From: Paracoccus litorisediminis
GTDB lineage: Bacteria > Pseudomonadota > Alphaproteobacteria > Rhodobacterales > Rhodobacteraceae
Assembly: GCF_009711205.1 (NCBI RefSeq)
Contig: NZ_WMIG01000019.1
Location: 21,886-85,885, forward strand
Length of the DNA: 64,000 nucleotides
Direction of reading: 5' to 3'
Part shown: piece after piece, positions 43,823 to 54,060 of the stretch
How positions within the stretch are numbered: position 1 is the first letter of the stretch
Layout of the letters: the number at the start of each line of letters is the position of its first letter
The notes under the pieces: generated by a model
Databases searched by the model: none
What the model saw: the letters and a program-made list of their open reading frames with translations, nothing else
What the model was told of the DNA's origin: nothing
Position numbers and translations under genes: made by a program

Positions 43823-44300
43823 GATGCGTGCGTTTGACATAATGGGTCTAACTCCGCCTACTCACGCCCCTCGGCGTCTTTGTCGGTAGCGTCTCCGTCA
43901 TCTGGATGCTGTGCAGTGCGGGTGCCAGCGGCTTGCGTTAACAGGACATAAAGTAGTCGGGTTGGGGTCCCCGCGAGCCTAAGGGAGGTGAGCGATATCC
44001 GAATCGGCACTAGCGTCGGGAGTGGCAAAGCTACGCACGTCACGGATTTGCCAATTACTTGCCGAGCTTACTCATCGCCTTCAGAGACGACGGCTTCAAC
44101 TTTTAATCCGCAAAAACATATAGTTATAATGTATACGCCGCGATTGATCGTCCAACTTGCACTCATGGTCCTCAAAATAATGTTTGCCTGACCAATGGTT
44201 GCATGTCATTTCTTGTCCCGACGCTCAAAAGGGTAATTTCGACCTCATCAGCGTCAACTACTCACGAAGAGCCATAAACGGCCGACAGAGCGGGGCATTG
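43823..44300. other. Upstream region of repABC
   Basis: No gene called. AT-rich near 44105-44140 (ATATAGTTATAATGTATA), with a good -10-like TATAAT, and so probably the repABC promoter. A longer repA frame from TTG 44184 is judged spurious. Confidence 0.4.
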
Positions 44301-45542
44301 ATGAACGATCTGAGCAGCACATCGTCTGATGATCTGGGTGTCGATGTCGACATGATCAGTCACTATTCGGACGTTCTGGCAGCATCGCTTGATCAGGAGA
44401 TGCGGCGCGCGTATCGGCCAACAGAACGCAAGACCTTACGCAAGTTCACTGCTGGCGAGGTGTCGGAATATACCGGCATCACGGCGTCAAACTTGAGAAC
44501 TCGCCACAAGGACGGCTCCTTCCCCGAGGTCGAGACTGACGCGCGCGGGCATCGGCTTTACTCCGCCGAGGAAATTGCAAAAATCCGGGACATCATGTTT
44601 CGCACCGGCAAGAACGGCGAAGCATACAAACCCGGTCGCCGCGATGGCGACGAAATGCAGGTCATTTCGGTAGTGAATTTCAAAGGTGGGAGTTCGAAGA
44701 CGACCACCTGCATCCATTTGGCTCAGCGTTATGCCTTGCGGGGATATCGCGTGCTCGCCATCGACATGGATGCGCAAGGCAGCTTGACGACCTTCTTTGG
44801 CTATCGTCCGGAACTGGATTTCGAAAAGGATGGCGAGTTCACGATCTATGATGCCTTGGCTTATGAGGACCCCGCATCCGGCATTCGCCGCGCAGACCTA
44901 AAGCAGGTCATCCGCAAGACCTATTTCCCGAATCTCGACATTGCGCCTGCCAGTCTGATCCTAGCCGAATACGAGACCGAGACGGCAAACGCGCTCAGCC
45001 AGAACGCGATGGGCCGGGCTGCCCATTCGCTGTTTGCGGTCCGCCTGACCGAAGCGCTGCTGAGTGCCCGGGATGACTATGACCTTGTTCTGATTGACTG
45101 CCCGCCCCAGCTCGGCTTCACGACCCTGACTGCTTTGGCGGCATCCAACGGGCTTCTCGTGACCGTTGTCCCTGGGATGCTGGACATCGCGAGCATGAGC
45201 CAGTTTCTCAAGTTAGCGGCCGAAACCATGCGTGCGATCAATGAAAGCACCGGGGGATCGCAAGAATGGGATTTCCTCAAATTTCTGATCACACGCTACG
45301 AGCCCTCGGATGGGCCGCAGACACAGATGTCGAGCTACCTGCGCCACCTTCTGGGCAGCCTGGTGATGGTCAATCCCATGCTTAAATCCACGGCTATCAG
45401 TGATGCGGGCATGACCCATCAGACGATATATGAAGTTGATCCAAAGCAACTTGTGCGGACGACGCTCGATCGAGCCCGAAACAGCGTGAATGCGGTTGCA
45501 GACGAGCTTGAGGTCGCGATCCAGAAAGTTTGGGCTCGTTAA
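44301..45542 (+). CDS. repA: RepA, ParA-type partition ATPase of a repABC replicon
   Basis: A 413-residue protein from ATG 44301 (MNDLSSTSSDDLGVDVDMIS). An N-terminal helix-turn-helix of MerR-like kind (KFTAGEVSEYTGITASNLRTRHKDGSFP) precedes a deviant Walker A (VNFKGGSSKTTT), DMDAQGSLTTFFG and LVLIDCPPQLGF. It drives plasmid segregation with RepB and represses the operon. Its stop overlaps the repB start by 1 bp. Confidence 0.95.
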   Translation: MNDLSSTSSDDLGVDVDMISHYSDVLAASLDQEMRRAYRPTERKTLRKFTAGEVSEYTGITASNLRTRHKDGSFPEVETDARGHRLYSAEEIAKIRDIMFRTGKNGEAYKPGRRDGDEMQVISVVNFKGGSSKTTTCIHLAQRYALRGYRVLAIDMDAQGSLTTFFGYRPELDFEKDGEFTIYDALAYEDPASGIRRADLKQVIRKTYFPNLDIAPASLILAEYETETANALSQNAMGRAAHSLFAVRLTEALLSARDDYDLVLIDCPPQLGFTTLTALAASNGLLVTVVPGMLDIASMSQFLKLAAETMRAINESTGGSQEWDFLKFLITRYEPSDGPQTQMSSYLRHLLGSLVMVNPMLKSTAISDAGMTHQTIYEVDPKQLVRTTLDRARNSVNAVADELEVAIQKVWAR

Positions 45543-46522
45543 TGGCACGGAAGCTATTCGATACGATCAAGGCTGGCACGCCCTCCCCTATCGTCTCTGA
45601 CTCTTATCCGTCAGCTGGAGACGAGCTAGGTCAGCCTCGAAACCGTTCTGCTCGCGCGCTGCGCGGTGGCCTTCTGGAAATGAGCGCGAACTCTGTCCGG
45701 GATTTGGACCCGTCTTCGATTATCGAGGACGGGCCGAAGGACCGGCTCGCCCTTGAGGTGGAGGGCATCCAGGCCCTTGCGGAGAGCATAAGACAACATG
45801 GCCAGCAAGTTCCGATTCTGGTGCGCCCCACTAGCGAACCTGACCGATATCGCGTGGTCTATGGTCGGAGGCGCCTTGCCGCGGCCCGCCTCGCTGGTGT
45901 TCCAGTCAAAGCGCTTGTCCGCAGTCTTGACGATACCGCATCCATCGTCGCGCAAGGTCAAGAAAACAGCCTTCGCCTCAACCCATCCTTCATCGAAAAG
46001 GCGATCTTCGTCGGCGCTCTGCGGGACGCGGGCTACGAGAGCGGTACGATACAGGACGCTCTGGGTATTAGCCGGCAAGCACTGTCCTTGCTGAGCATTG
46101 TGCAGCAGGCAATTCCACTGACTGTCATCGAAGCAATCGGTCCTGCCCATGACATCGGGCGTCGCCGCTGGATGGAACTGGCTGACCTCGCCCGCGAGTC
46201 AAGCACCGACCTCTTGGCAGCGCTTTCGAAGGCTCAGCCCCGCCTGTCGAAAGAGCTCTCCAGCGACCGACGCTTTGAAATTGTCCTGGCCGCCTCAAAG
46301 ACCAAACCAACCGCTCACGCCGCCGACAAAACATCGGATGAAATGATCGCTGCCGCTGATGGCACGAGGCTTGGGCGAGTAAAGCGAACTGGCCAAGATG
46401 TTCTCCTTGCCTTCTCCGGGAAGGGAGCGCCCGAATTCTGCGCGTGGGTCGAGGAAAATGCCGACACCCTCATGCAGGAGCTTCACTCGAAATGGCTTAA
46501 CAGACAAAAGCCAAGCGAGTGA
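45542..46522 (+). CDS. repB: RepB, ParB-type centromere-binding protein
   Basis: A 326-residue protein from ATG 45542 (MARKLFDTIKAGTPSP). The N-terminal RepA-contact and ParB domains show VEGIQALAESIRQHGQQVPILVRP, GRRRLAAARLAGV and AQGQENSLRLNPSFIEKA. The helix-turn-helix follows (TIQDALGISRQALSLLSIV). It should bind parS sites, for which the tandem palindromes at 47832-47875 are the best candidates. Confidence 0.95.
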   Translation: MARKLFDTIKAGTPSPIVSDSYPSAGDELGQPRNRSARALRGGLLEMSANSVRDLDPSSIIEDGPKDRLALEVEGIQALAESIRQHGQQVPILVRPTSEPDRYRVVYGRRRLAAARLAGVPVKALVRSLDDTASIVAQGQENSLRLNPSFIEKAIFVGALRDAGYESGTIQDALGISRQALSLLSIVQQAIPLTVIEAIGPAHDIGRRRWMELADLARESSTDLLAALSKAQPRLSKELSSDRRFEIVLAASKTKPTAHAADKTSDEMIAAADGTRLGRVKRTGQDVLLAFSGKGAPEFCAWVEENADTLMQELHSKWLNRQKPSE

Positions 46523-46565
46523 TCTTGCAGGCAACCCATTAACAAAGGAGCAGAAAGTCACCGCC

Positions 46566-46620
46566 AAAAAATAAGAGCCCCCCAGAGTATCCTCCGGAGA
46601 GCCCTAAGCTGTATGTGGTA
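46566..46620 (-). ncRNA. Candidate counter-transcribed RNA (incompatibility RNA) of repABC
   Basis: On the minus strand within the 235-bp repB-repC gap, TTGACC (46655-46650) and a weak -10 (TAAAGC about 18 bp on) predict a start near 46620. A hairpin CCGGAG-GATA-CTCTGG (46597-46582), followed by GGGGCTC and TTATTTTTT, forms a terminator about 50 nt further. repABC plasmids encode a small antisense RNA of just this size and place that limits RepC. Position is good; exact ends are inferred. Confidence 0.65.
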
Positions 46621-46757
46621 ATTCAGCTTTAGCAGCTTTTCCCTTGAATGGTCAAGAACTGCCAGATTGGCAGACTGGTCTTTTATGCCCTTTTTGCGGT
46701 GATTCCGCTGGAGGGCAGCGGATACTCATGGCCCAGCGGTGGTCCTGAAGAACAGTC

Positions 46758-47855
46758 ATGAGACAGCTAGCCAGAAATCTCGCCGTCGCCGCACCTGCAA
46801 CCGCCTCAAGTCGGCAGGCAAGCTCTTGGTGGGCCGTATTCCGCGACTTACGGGATGCACGCAGTGCCTATGGGCTCAAGGCCAGACATCTGACGACCCT
46901 TGCCGCCCTTTTAACTTTCCTGCCCGAAGGCGACGAAGAAATGATCGTTTTCGCATCAAACCGCACTATCCTTGAGCGTCTGAATGGCCTTTGCGAGCGC
47001 ACTTTCCAACGGCATGTCGGAGAGCTTTGCGAAGCCGGCTTGGTGCGCCGCAACGACAGTTCCAATGGCAAACGCTTCAGGATGCGCCGTTCTGCCGAGA
47101 TGGCCCTTAGCTACGGCTTCGACTTATCCCCGCTCATTGAGCAGGCCTCTCCAATTGCAGAGGCGGCCCAAGCCCAAAGGCACCGCGCGGCACATGTCGC
47201 GATGCTGCGACAGCAAATCCTCAAACGCCTTGCAAATCGTGATGAAATTGCGCTCAGCCCGAGCCGAGAAGCCGAGCTGCGGCTTTTCCTGAGGCGAGAT
47301 CAGTCAGTCGAGGCTCTCAACGAACTCTTGAATGCGTTGCAGACCTCCTCTACCTCACCTGAGGAGGTGGTCTCGGAAGAGGCTACTAGCCTCGCCAAAA
47401 CAACGAATTTGTCGGCCAGCAACCGTCATTTTGTCGGGCATCATCATAAGTCAAAAGAAAACGATATTGATAAAGATACGTCATCTGTACGCCCTGACAC
47501 AGGATCGAAGCATCCAAGCGAATTTCTCGAAAAGCTTAGAAAAGCTTGCCCCACATCCAGCGAATGGCTCTCCAAAGGGCTTTCCACTTGGCGCGAGATC
47601 TTCGAGCAATTGCAACAGCTAGCCTCGTGGGCTGGAATCTCTGGCGCAGTCTATGCCAAAGCCGAACATCAAAACGGACCTGAGAAGACTGGAACGACAC
47701 TTTTGGCTATCCTGGAAAGTGCGGACCGTATCAAACATCCAGCTGCCTATTTCTACGCGGTAACACTTGGTCAGCGTGCAGCCTCCTTTTCCACGGAAAA
47801 ACTTCTCAATCGACTAACTGCAGCCCAACCATGTCATCCGTGGATGACATCGTGA
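46758..47855 (+). CDS. repC: RepC, replication initiator of a repABC replicon
   Basis: A 365-residue protein. An in-frame TGA 12 bp upstream fixes ATG 46758 as the first possible start. The N-terminal part has the RepC pattern (WWAVFRDLRDARSAYGLKARHLTTLAALLTF; ILERLNGLCERTFQRHVGELCEAGLVRRNDSSNGKRF; YGFDLSPL). The origin usually lies inside repC. The last codons (HPWMTS) are formed by a palindrome that is repeated just after the stop. Confidence 0.93.
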   Translation: MRQLARNLAVAAPATASSRQASSWWAVFRDLRDARSAYGLKARHLTTLAALLTFLPEGDEEMIVFASNRTILERLNGLCERTFQRHVGELCEAGLVRRNDSSNGKRFRMRRSAEMALSYGFDLSPLIEQASPIAEAAQAQRHRAAHVAMLRQQILKRLANRDEIALSPSREAELRLFLRRDQSVEALNELLNALQTSSTSPEEVVSEEATSLAKTTNLSASNRHFVGHHHKSKENDIDKDTSSVRPDTGSKHPSEFLEKLRKACPTSSEWLSKGLSTWREIFEQLQQLASWAGISGAVYAKAEHQNGPEKTGTTLLAILESADRIKHPAAYFYAVTLGQRAASFSTEKLLNRLTAAQPCHPWMTS

Positions 47856-47875
47856 TTTGTCATCCGCGGATGACA
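47832..47875. repeat. Tandem 18-bp palindromes at the repC end, candidate parS
   Basis: TGTCATCCGTGGATGACA (47832-47849) and TGTCATCCGCGGATGACA (47858-47875) are palindromes 26 bp apart that straddle the repC stop codon. Two near-identical palindromes at this place are what a RepB-binding centromere would look like in repABC plasmids, some of which keep parS downstream of repC. Confidence 0.6.
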
Positions 47876-50800
47876 TTCTTGTCCCAATGAAAATCTCTGC
47901 TCGGAAACAGCTTCTTGGCCTGCTCGCGGGGATGCCGGGCGGCGGTTCGACTGCCAAGCCTGCCGGGCCGCAGATTCTCCCCTGCCCTTTCGGTTTCCGC
48001 GCCGATCTTGAGTTCTCGGCCGAGGATGCCAAGGCGCGGGGAAAGATCCTCGATATGTTCGGCGACGAGGTGGGTGACGGCACCTTCGCGCTCGATCCGG
48101 CCGGTGACGCGAAGCAGGCGGCCGGCGATGACCGGTTTGCGGAAGGCCTCGTAGACGGTTTTCCAGACGACGACATTGGCCACGCCGGTCTCGTCCTCGA
48201 GGGTCAGGAAGATGACGCCCGAGGCGGTGCCGGGGCGCTGGCGGGTGATGACGAGGCCGGTCACGGCCACCCTGCCCCGCGCCTCCGCCAGCCGCGCATG
48301 CGGCAGGCTTTCCGGCAGGTTCGGGCGCAGGATCTCGAGCGGATGGGCACGCAGGGACAGGCGCAGCGCGAGGTAGTCCTCGATCACCTCCTGGCCCAGC
48401 GTCATCTGCGGCAGATCGACTTGCGGCTCCAGGCCCCCTTCCCCGTCGAGGCCGAACAGCGGCAAAGGCTTCGCCGCGCGCAGCGCCTTGGCCTGCCAGA
48501 GCGCCTCGCGGCGGTTCAGCCCGAGGCTTGCAAAGGCGTCCGCCTCGGCCAGCCGCTCGAGCCCGTCGGGATGAATCCCTGCCCTGCGCCTGAGGCTTTC
48601 GACATCGGGATAGCCATTGCCGCGCGCGGCACCGATCCATGCGGCGTCTTCCTCGCGCATCGACTTGATCTGCCGGAAACCCAGCCGCAGCGCCAGGCTG
48701 CCATCGCCGCGCGGTTCCAGCAAGCAGTCCCAGTCCGAGTGATTGACCGAGACCGGGCGGATCTCGACGCCGTGGTCGCGGGCATCGCGGACCAGTTGCG
48801 CGGGCGCGTAGAAGCCCATCGGCTGGGCGTTCAACAGCGCGCAGGTGAAGACCGCTTGGTGGTGGCATTTGAGCCAGGCCGAGACATAGACCAGCCGGGC
48901 GAAGCTCGCGGCATGGCTTTCCGGGAAGCCGTAGGAGCCGAAGCCCTCGATCTGGGCAAAGCAGCGCGCCGCGAATTCGGCGTCATAGCCGCGCGCCAGC
49001 ATGCCGCCGATGAAGCGGTCGCGGAAGGAACCGATCGTCCCCATGCGCTTGAAGGTGGCAAGCGAGCGGCGCAGCCGGTCCGCCTCGGCCGGCGAAAAAC
49101 CCGCTGCGACAACGGCGATCTGCATCGTCTGCTCCTGGAACAGCGGCACGCCATAGGTGCGGCAGAGCACCTCCATCATCGCCGGGCCCAAGTCCTCGAC
49201 CGGTTCCTTCTTTTGCCGGCGGTTGATGAAAGGATGAACCATGCCGCCCTGGATCGGGCCGGTTCGGACGATGGCGACCTCACAGAACAGATCGTAGAAT
49301 TTGCGCGGCTGCATGCGCGGCAGGAAATTCAGCTGGGCCCGGCTCTCGACCTGGAAGACCCCGATAGCATCGGCGCGGCAGAGCATGTCATAGATGCGCG
49401 GGTCCTCGGCCGGGATATTCGCCAAGGTCCAGTCCTCGCGGTGATGGTCCCTGATCAGCCCGAAAGCCTTGCGGATCGCGGTCAGCATCCCGAACGCCAG
49501 GATGTCGACCTTGAGAAGACCCAGCGCGTCGATATCGTCCTTGTCCCATTCGATGACGGTGCGATCCTCCATCGCCGCATTCTCGATCGGGAAAAGCTCG
49601 TCGAGGCGATGACGAAGCGGCCGACATGCCGGCTGAGATGGCGCGGAAAGCCGATGATCTCGGCGATCAACTGCGTGGCCAGCGCGACGCGGCGGTCGCC
49701 GGGATTGAGGCCCGCGTCGCGCAAGCGGTCCTCGTCCGGCGCCGCGGATGACCAGCTCCAGATCTGTCCGGCGAGCCGCGCGATCACGTCCTGGCTCAGG
49801 CCCATGACCTTGCCGACCTCGCGGATCGCGGCGCGCGAGCGGAAATGGATCACCACCGCGGTCAGCCCGGCGCGCTCGCGGGTGTAGCGGTCATAGATCC
49901 ACTGGATGACCTCCTCGCGGCACTCATGTTCGAAATCGACGTCGATATCCGGCGGCTCGCCGCGTTCCTTGGAAATGAAGCGCTCAAAGATCAGGGTGAT
50001 GGTTTCCGGCGGGACCTCGGTGATGCCCAAGAGGTAGCAGACCACCGAATATGCCGCCGAGCCGCGGCCCTGGCACAGGATGCCTTGCGAGCGGGCATAG
50101 GTCACGATGTCATGCACGGTCAGGAAGTAAGGCGCGTAATCGACCTCGCGGATCAGGCGCAATTCCTTTTCGACCCGCGTCACGATCTTCGGCGGCGCGC
50201 CCTTGGGATAGCGCCAGGCGAGGCCTTCGCGGGCGAGGCGCTCCAGCCGGTTCTGCGCCGGCTCGCCGTCCAGGGCCTCGTCAGGATACTGATAGCGCAG
50301 CTCGTCAAGGCGGAAGCTGCAGCGATTGGCTATCTCGGCACTGCGGCGGAGCGCGGCCGGGTAACGGTGGAACATGCAGGCCATCTCGGCCCCGGACTTC
50401 AACCGGCGTTCACCATTGGCGAGGCGGTTCTCGCCGAGATTGTCGATGGTGCAGCCGAGCCGCAGGCAGGTCAGCACATCCGCGAGCGGCCGGCGGGCCG
50501 AGCGGTGCATCATCACCTCGCCGCAAGCGACCATGGGCAGGCCGGTCACCTGCGCCAGTTCCGCCAGCCGGTTGAAGCGCTCCTGATCCTGGCCATCATA
50601 GAAGGGGGCGGCACCGAGATGGCATTGCCCGGCAAAGGCCCGCGCGACCTGGCGCAGATCGGCCCTGTTCTGGTCCCGGGCGTCGGTGTCCAGGATATCC
50701 GGGGGCAGGGCGATCAGCACCATGCCCTGGCCCCAATCCAAGAGGTCCGCGCGGGTCAGGTGGCACTCGCCCTTGGGCGCGCGGCGCTTGCCCAAGGACA

Positions 50801-51206
50801 GCAGCCGCGTCAGTCGCGACCAGGCGGCAAGGTCGATCGGCAGGGCCAGCCATTCGACGGCGCTGTCCGTCAGCACAAGGCGCGCGCCGGGAATGAGCCG
50901 GGGCAGGGGCGTATCCACCGGGGATGACAGTCCCTCCAAAGGCGCTGCGGCGATCCGCTGGCGGCTGGAAGGATCGGTCACCTGCCGCGAGCGGATCTCG
51001 GGGCCTTCGCCCTGAGCCTCGTCACGTAGCCGCTGCAATTCCTTCAGCGCCGAGAAGGCTCGCACGACGCCCGCGACGGAATTGCGGTCGGTGATGGCAA
51101 TGGCCGCAAGCCCCAGTTCGGCGGCGCGGGTGACCAGTTCCTCGGGATGCGAGGCGCCGCGCAGAAAGCTGAAATTCGAGGTCACGCAAAGCTCGGCATA
51201 ATCCAT
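47860..51206 (-). pseudogene. dnaE2: DnaE2/ImuC error-prone polymerase, frameshifted
   Basis: ATG 51206 (MDYAELCVTSNFSFLRGASHP) opens a DnaE2 gene with the PHP domain and the polymerase core (GRGSAAYSVVCYLLGI; EPPDIDVDFEHECREEVIQWIYDRY). Near 49605, after HVGRFVIA, the frame breaks: about 10 bases seem lost where FVIA-RGR-LDEL is normal. The second frame continues LDELFPIENAAMEDRTVIEWDKDDIDALGLLKVD to the end. The 3' end reads through the normal SRDFH finish into WDKNVIRG because the gene joins the repC palindromes there. Unless the two parts assemble, it is dead. Confidence 0.85.
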
Positions 51207-52674
51207 CACAGGAAGGTCCCCTGGATCTGCCAGCCGGGCGCCATGGGCGTGTGAAAGAGCCAGAGCCGCGGCCCCTCGCAGGTCTCGATCCGCCAGTAGT
51301 CGCGCGTGCCGCTGCGCCAGGCCGGATCGTCCTGCCACCAATCCGGGGTGATCCGTTCCGGTCCTGCGGCACGCAGCGTGGTAAACTTCATGCGCCGCCA
51401 GCGGAAGCGGGCGGGTGGGTGACCCGAGGCGGAGAGGATAGGCTCTGGCGGAAAGATCAGCACGGGACGCCGCGGGCGCGGCCTGTGGGGCAGGGGGCTT
51501 GGCGCGCTATAGGCGGCGGGACCAGACGGAACGTGCGTTCGGGCAGCTGGCTTTCCACGGGCAGGAAGCACAGCACATGCTCGAAGCCCAGCCGGTTGCC
51601 GGGACGCGAGATCAGGTCGGAAAGTTCATCCGCCTGAGTGATCCGCATATCGCCGATTTGCTGCGGAGCCAGTGGTTCGGTGACAATGGCCTCAATGCGC
51701 AGGGCATCGATGCCGAAACCGGAATCCACCTCGTCCACCTGCTTGCGGAACAAGGCGGCCATGGCTTTGGGCTCGCGCATCGCCCGCGCAAGGCCGATCT
51801 CGATGGTGACGGCCTCCTTGTCAACCCGGTGCAACTCGAAGCAGAGCCGCCGCGCGCCCATGTGATTGGCTGCTAGCTTGTCGCAAAGCCACGCCAGCAG
51901 ATGCTCGACGCCGGCCATGACATCCGCGGTCAGGCCGATTGGTTCGGCCAGGCTCATCCGCACCCCGAAATGCGGCGGCTCGGGTTCCGCCCCGACCGGC
52001 TCGGGCAGGGTGCCGAGCATCTGGTCGAGCCGCTGCACCAACTCGCGTCCAAAACGACGGGCAAGCGGCGCACGGGGCAGGGGGATCAGGTCAGAGATAC
52101 GGACCAGCCCCATCCGGGCCAGCCCCTCGGCCGTGGCGGGCGGGATCCGCAGCGCCGAGACGGGCAGGGGGCCGAGCCGTTCCGCCAGCAGCCCGTCGGG
52201 CACGATCCCGTCACCATGCCGGGCCAGCGCATGCGCGCCGCCGCGCGATCCGGCGATCGCGCTACGCGCACTCAGACCCGCCCGGGCCAGCCGGGCTTGG
52301 AGGTCTTCTCGCAACTCCTCCTCGCCGCCAAAAAGATGCGCGACCCCGGTGATATCGGCGATCAGCCCGTCCTCGCCATCCGTGGCGATCTGGGGCGAGT
52401 AGCGGTCGGCCCAGCGGCGCAAGAGCTTCAGCCCCGCGATCTCGCCCGGGGGATCAGAGGGGCGGGTGGCCAGTTCGGGCAGGATGGCGCGGGCATCGGC
52501 CAGCGCCATGCCACGATAAAGGCCGCGCGCCTCGGCCTCGGCGTTCAGGCAGCGCAGGTGATCGGCATTGCCCGCGCGATGCGTCAGGGCAAAGGGCCCC
52601 GCCAAGGGGCGGGTCCGCAGGCTGATCTCACTCGCCAGCCTCGGAAACCAGATCGCAAACAGCCGACGCGCCAT
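51206..52674 (-). pseudogene. imuB: ImuB, Y-family-like mutasome subunit, frameshifted
   Basis: ATG 52674 (MARRLFAIWFPRLASEISLR) starts a Y-family polymerase-like protein (HRAGNADHLRCLNAEAEARGL, DGLIADITGVAHLFGGEEEL) that lacks the catalytic acids, as ImuB does. Near 51480 the frame ends at GRARGVPC; the normal tail continues one frame over (RRPVLIFPPEPI, then RFRWRRM, WWQDDPAW and YWRIETCEGPRLWLF). A single-base loss in a run of C/G explains it. The tail binds the clamp and DnaE2, so loss is probably disabling. It overlaps imuA by 47 bp. Confidence 0.85.
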
Positions 52675-53188
52675 CCCAATGCACGGCCCACATCCCAAAA
52701 GTTCCTGATTTGTTCTTTTTAAGCCTCCAGCGATGCCGAGTCGAGTCCGCCGGGCCGGCGACCGGTTCACAATGCCAGCGCGTCTCGGCGGCATTGCAGC
52801 CATGGCCCTCGCGGATCAACAGAAGGCCGGTGGTGCGGCCCGCCTCGGCCGCCAGCTGCAGCCGCCGTCCGGCCGTCAGGTTGAGCGCTTTGCCGGGCTC
52901 GCCAATGACAAAGCCGCTGGCCGGGCTGCGCAGCGCCTCTTCGATGGCCCAGAGTAGATCGGTCTCGGTCCGGGTCTCGATGAGGTGCAAGCGCTCGGCA
53001 ACACCCGGTGGCAGACCGTCGGGCAGGGGGCGGTGAGGTTCACGCTGCGGCAGCACCCAGAAGATCGGCCCCGGATGGCGCAGTGCTTGGAACAGCGCGA
53101 AACTGCTGCGGCCCTGACCCTCGGCCTCGTGGACCCGGGCCGGAGCAAGGGCCAGCGGATCTGCCGCTTGGCGGTTCTCATGCGGCAT
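52628..53188 (-). CDS. imuA: ImuA, RecA-like mutasome accessory protein
   Basis: A 186-residue protein from ATG 53188 (MPHENRQAADPLALAPARVHEAEG). The RecA/SulA-like pattern is seen: FWVLPQREPHRPLPDGLPPGV, ETDLLWAIEEALRSPASGFVIGEPG and LTAGRRLQLAAEAGRTTGLLLIREG. It interacts with ImuB in SOS mutagenesis. It looks intact but its partners are not. It overlaps the SRAP gene by 11 bp. Confidence 0.85.
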   Translation of the reverse strand: MPHENRQAADPLALAPARVHEAEGQGRSSFALFQALRHPGPIFWVLPQREPHRPLPDGLPPGVAERLHLIETRTETDLLWAIEEALRSPASGFVIGEPGKALNLTAGRRLQLAAEAGRTTGLLLIREGHGCNAAETRWHCEPVAGPADSTRHRWRLKKNKSGTFGMWAVHWDGASAVCDLVSEAGE

Positions 53189-53857
53189 CTTCACGCGCCC
53201 CCTCCAGAACGATGTCCAATGCCCCATCGGCGAGTGGCCGTTGCAGCCGCAGCGCCTGATCAGTTGGCGCGGTCAGCCAGATGCGCCACTCCTCGGGCCG
53301 GGTCAGCACCACCGGCATGGCCTTGGGATGGACCCACCCCACCTCGCGATTGGGCGCGCAGGTCAGAAAGCCGAAGAGTTCGGCTCTGACTTCACCCTCC
53401 TTCAACTTGCGGACGGAGGTCCATTCGGTGCGGATGCCGGCAAAGAATCCCAGCGGCCGCTCCGCCCCGAGGGCGAACCGGATTGGATGGTTGCGCGGCG
53501 CGCCGGGACGCGCGTCCAGTTCCGAGAAGCTGGTGAAGGGCACACGGCACCGATGCTCGACCCCCAGCCAGCGCCGCCAATGCGGCGAGCCGAGATTGCG
53601 GATATTGGTGACCCTCGGATCGGTCCGCTTGCCCTCGAGATAAGCGGGCGGCGTCGGCATGCCCCAGCGCGCCATGGCCAACTGCCATCCGACATCGGGA
53701 TGACGACGAATGATCGGCGCGGGATAATCCGGCCAGATCGCCGAAAGGGCAGGGAGGTTCCCGGTCTCGTCGATCAGGTCCTCGCCGGGCTCCAGCACAT
53801 CGCGAACACCTGTCGCATCGCGTCTTGGCTCTTCGTCTGGGAGTAAAGATTGCACAA
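53178..53857 (-). pseudogene. SRAP-family (YedK/HMCES-like) protein, frameshifted near the start
   Basis: TTG 53857 starts the standard sequence MCNLYSQTKSQDAMRQVF, whose Cys2 is the catalytic, DNA-linking residue. After about 18 codons one base is missing (near 53801), so the remainder (RDVLEPGEDL, ETGNLPALSAIWPDYPAPIIRR, HPKAMPVVLTRPEEW) is in another frame. An ATG upstream (about 53873) opens the second frame, but that product has no Cys2. SRAP proteins protect abasic sites in single-stranded DNA. Driven by the LexA box at 53898. Confidence 0.8.
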
Positions 53858-53897
53858 GAGAGACGTTCCTCATCCTACCTATACATGAAATAGCGCA

Positions 53898-53912
53898 GAA
53901 CATTAAGCGAAC
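53898..53912 (-). promoter_or_regulatory. LexA (SOS) box of the SRAP-imuA-imuB-dnaE2 cassette
   Basis: GAAC-ATTAAGC-GAAC, a perfect alphaproteobacterial LexA box (GAAC-N7-GAAC / GTTC-N7-GTTC), about 40-55 bp before the SRAP start. Confidence 0.8.
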
Positions 53913-54060
53913 AAATATACATCGAATGCCGATGCTGCGCGACAGGAGGAACCGCGCCTGACACCCGCGGACGCTAAAACATGCCGGTTTCTGTTTGATC
54001 CGGACGCCGCGCTCTGAAAGATGGGTAAAAGTTCAGGCCTCAAACTCGACCTCTCCAGAA

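Noticed and set aside
47857..49887. 676-residue plus-strand open frame opposite dnaE2
   Set aside because: Shadow of the dnaE2 coding sequence, which is recognisable on the other strand.
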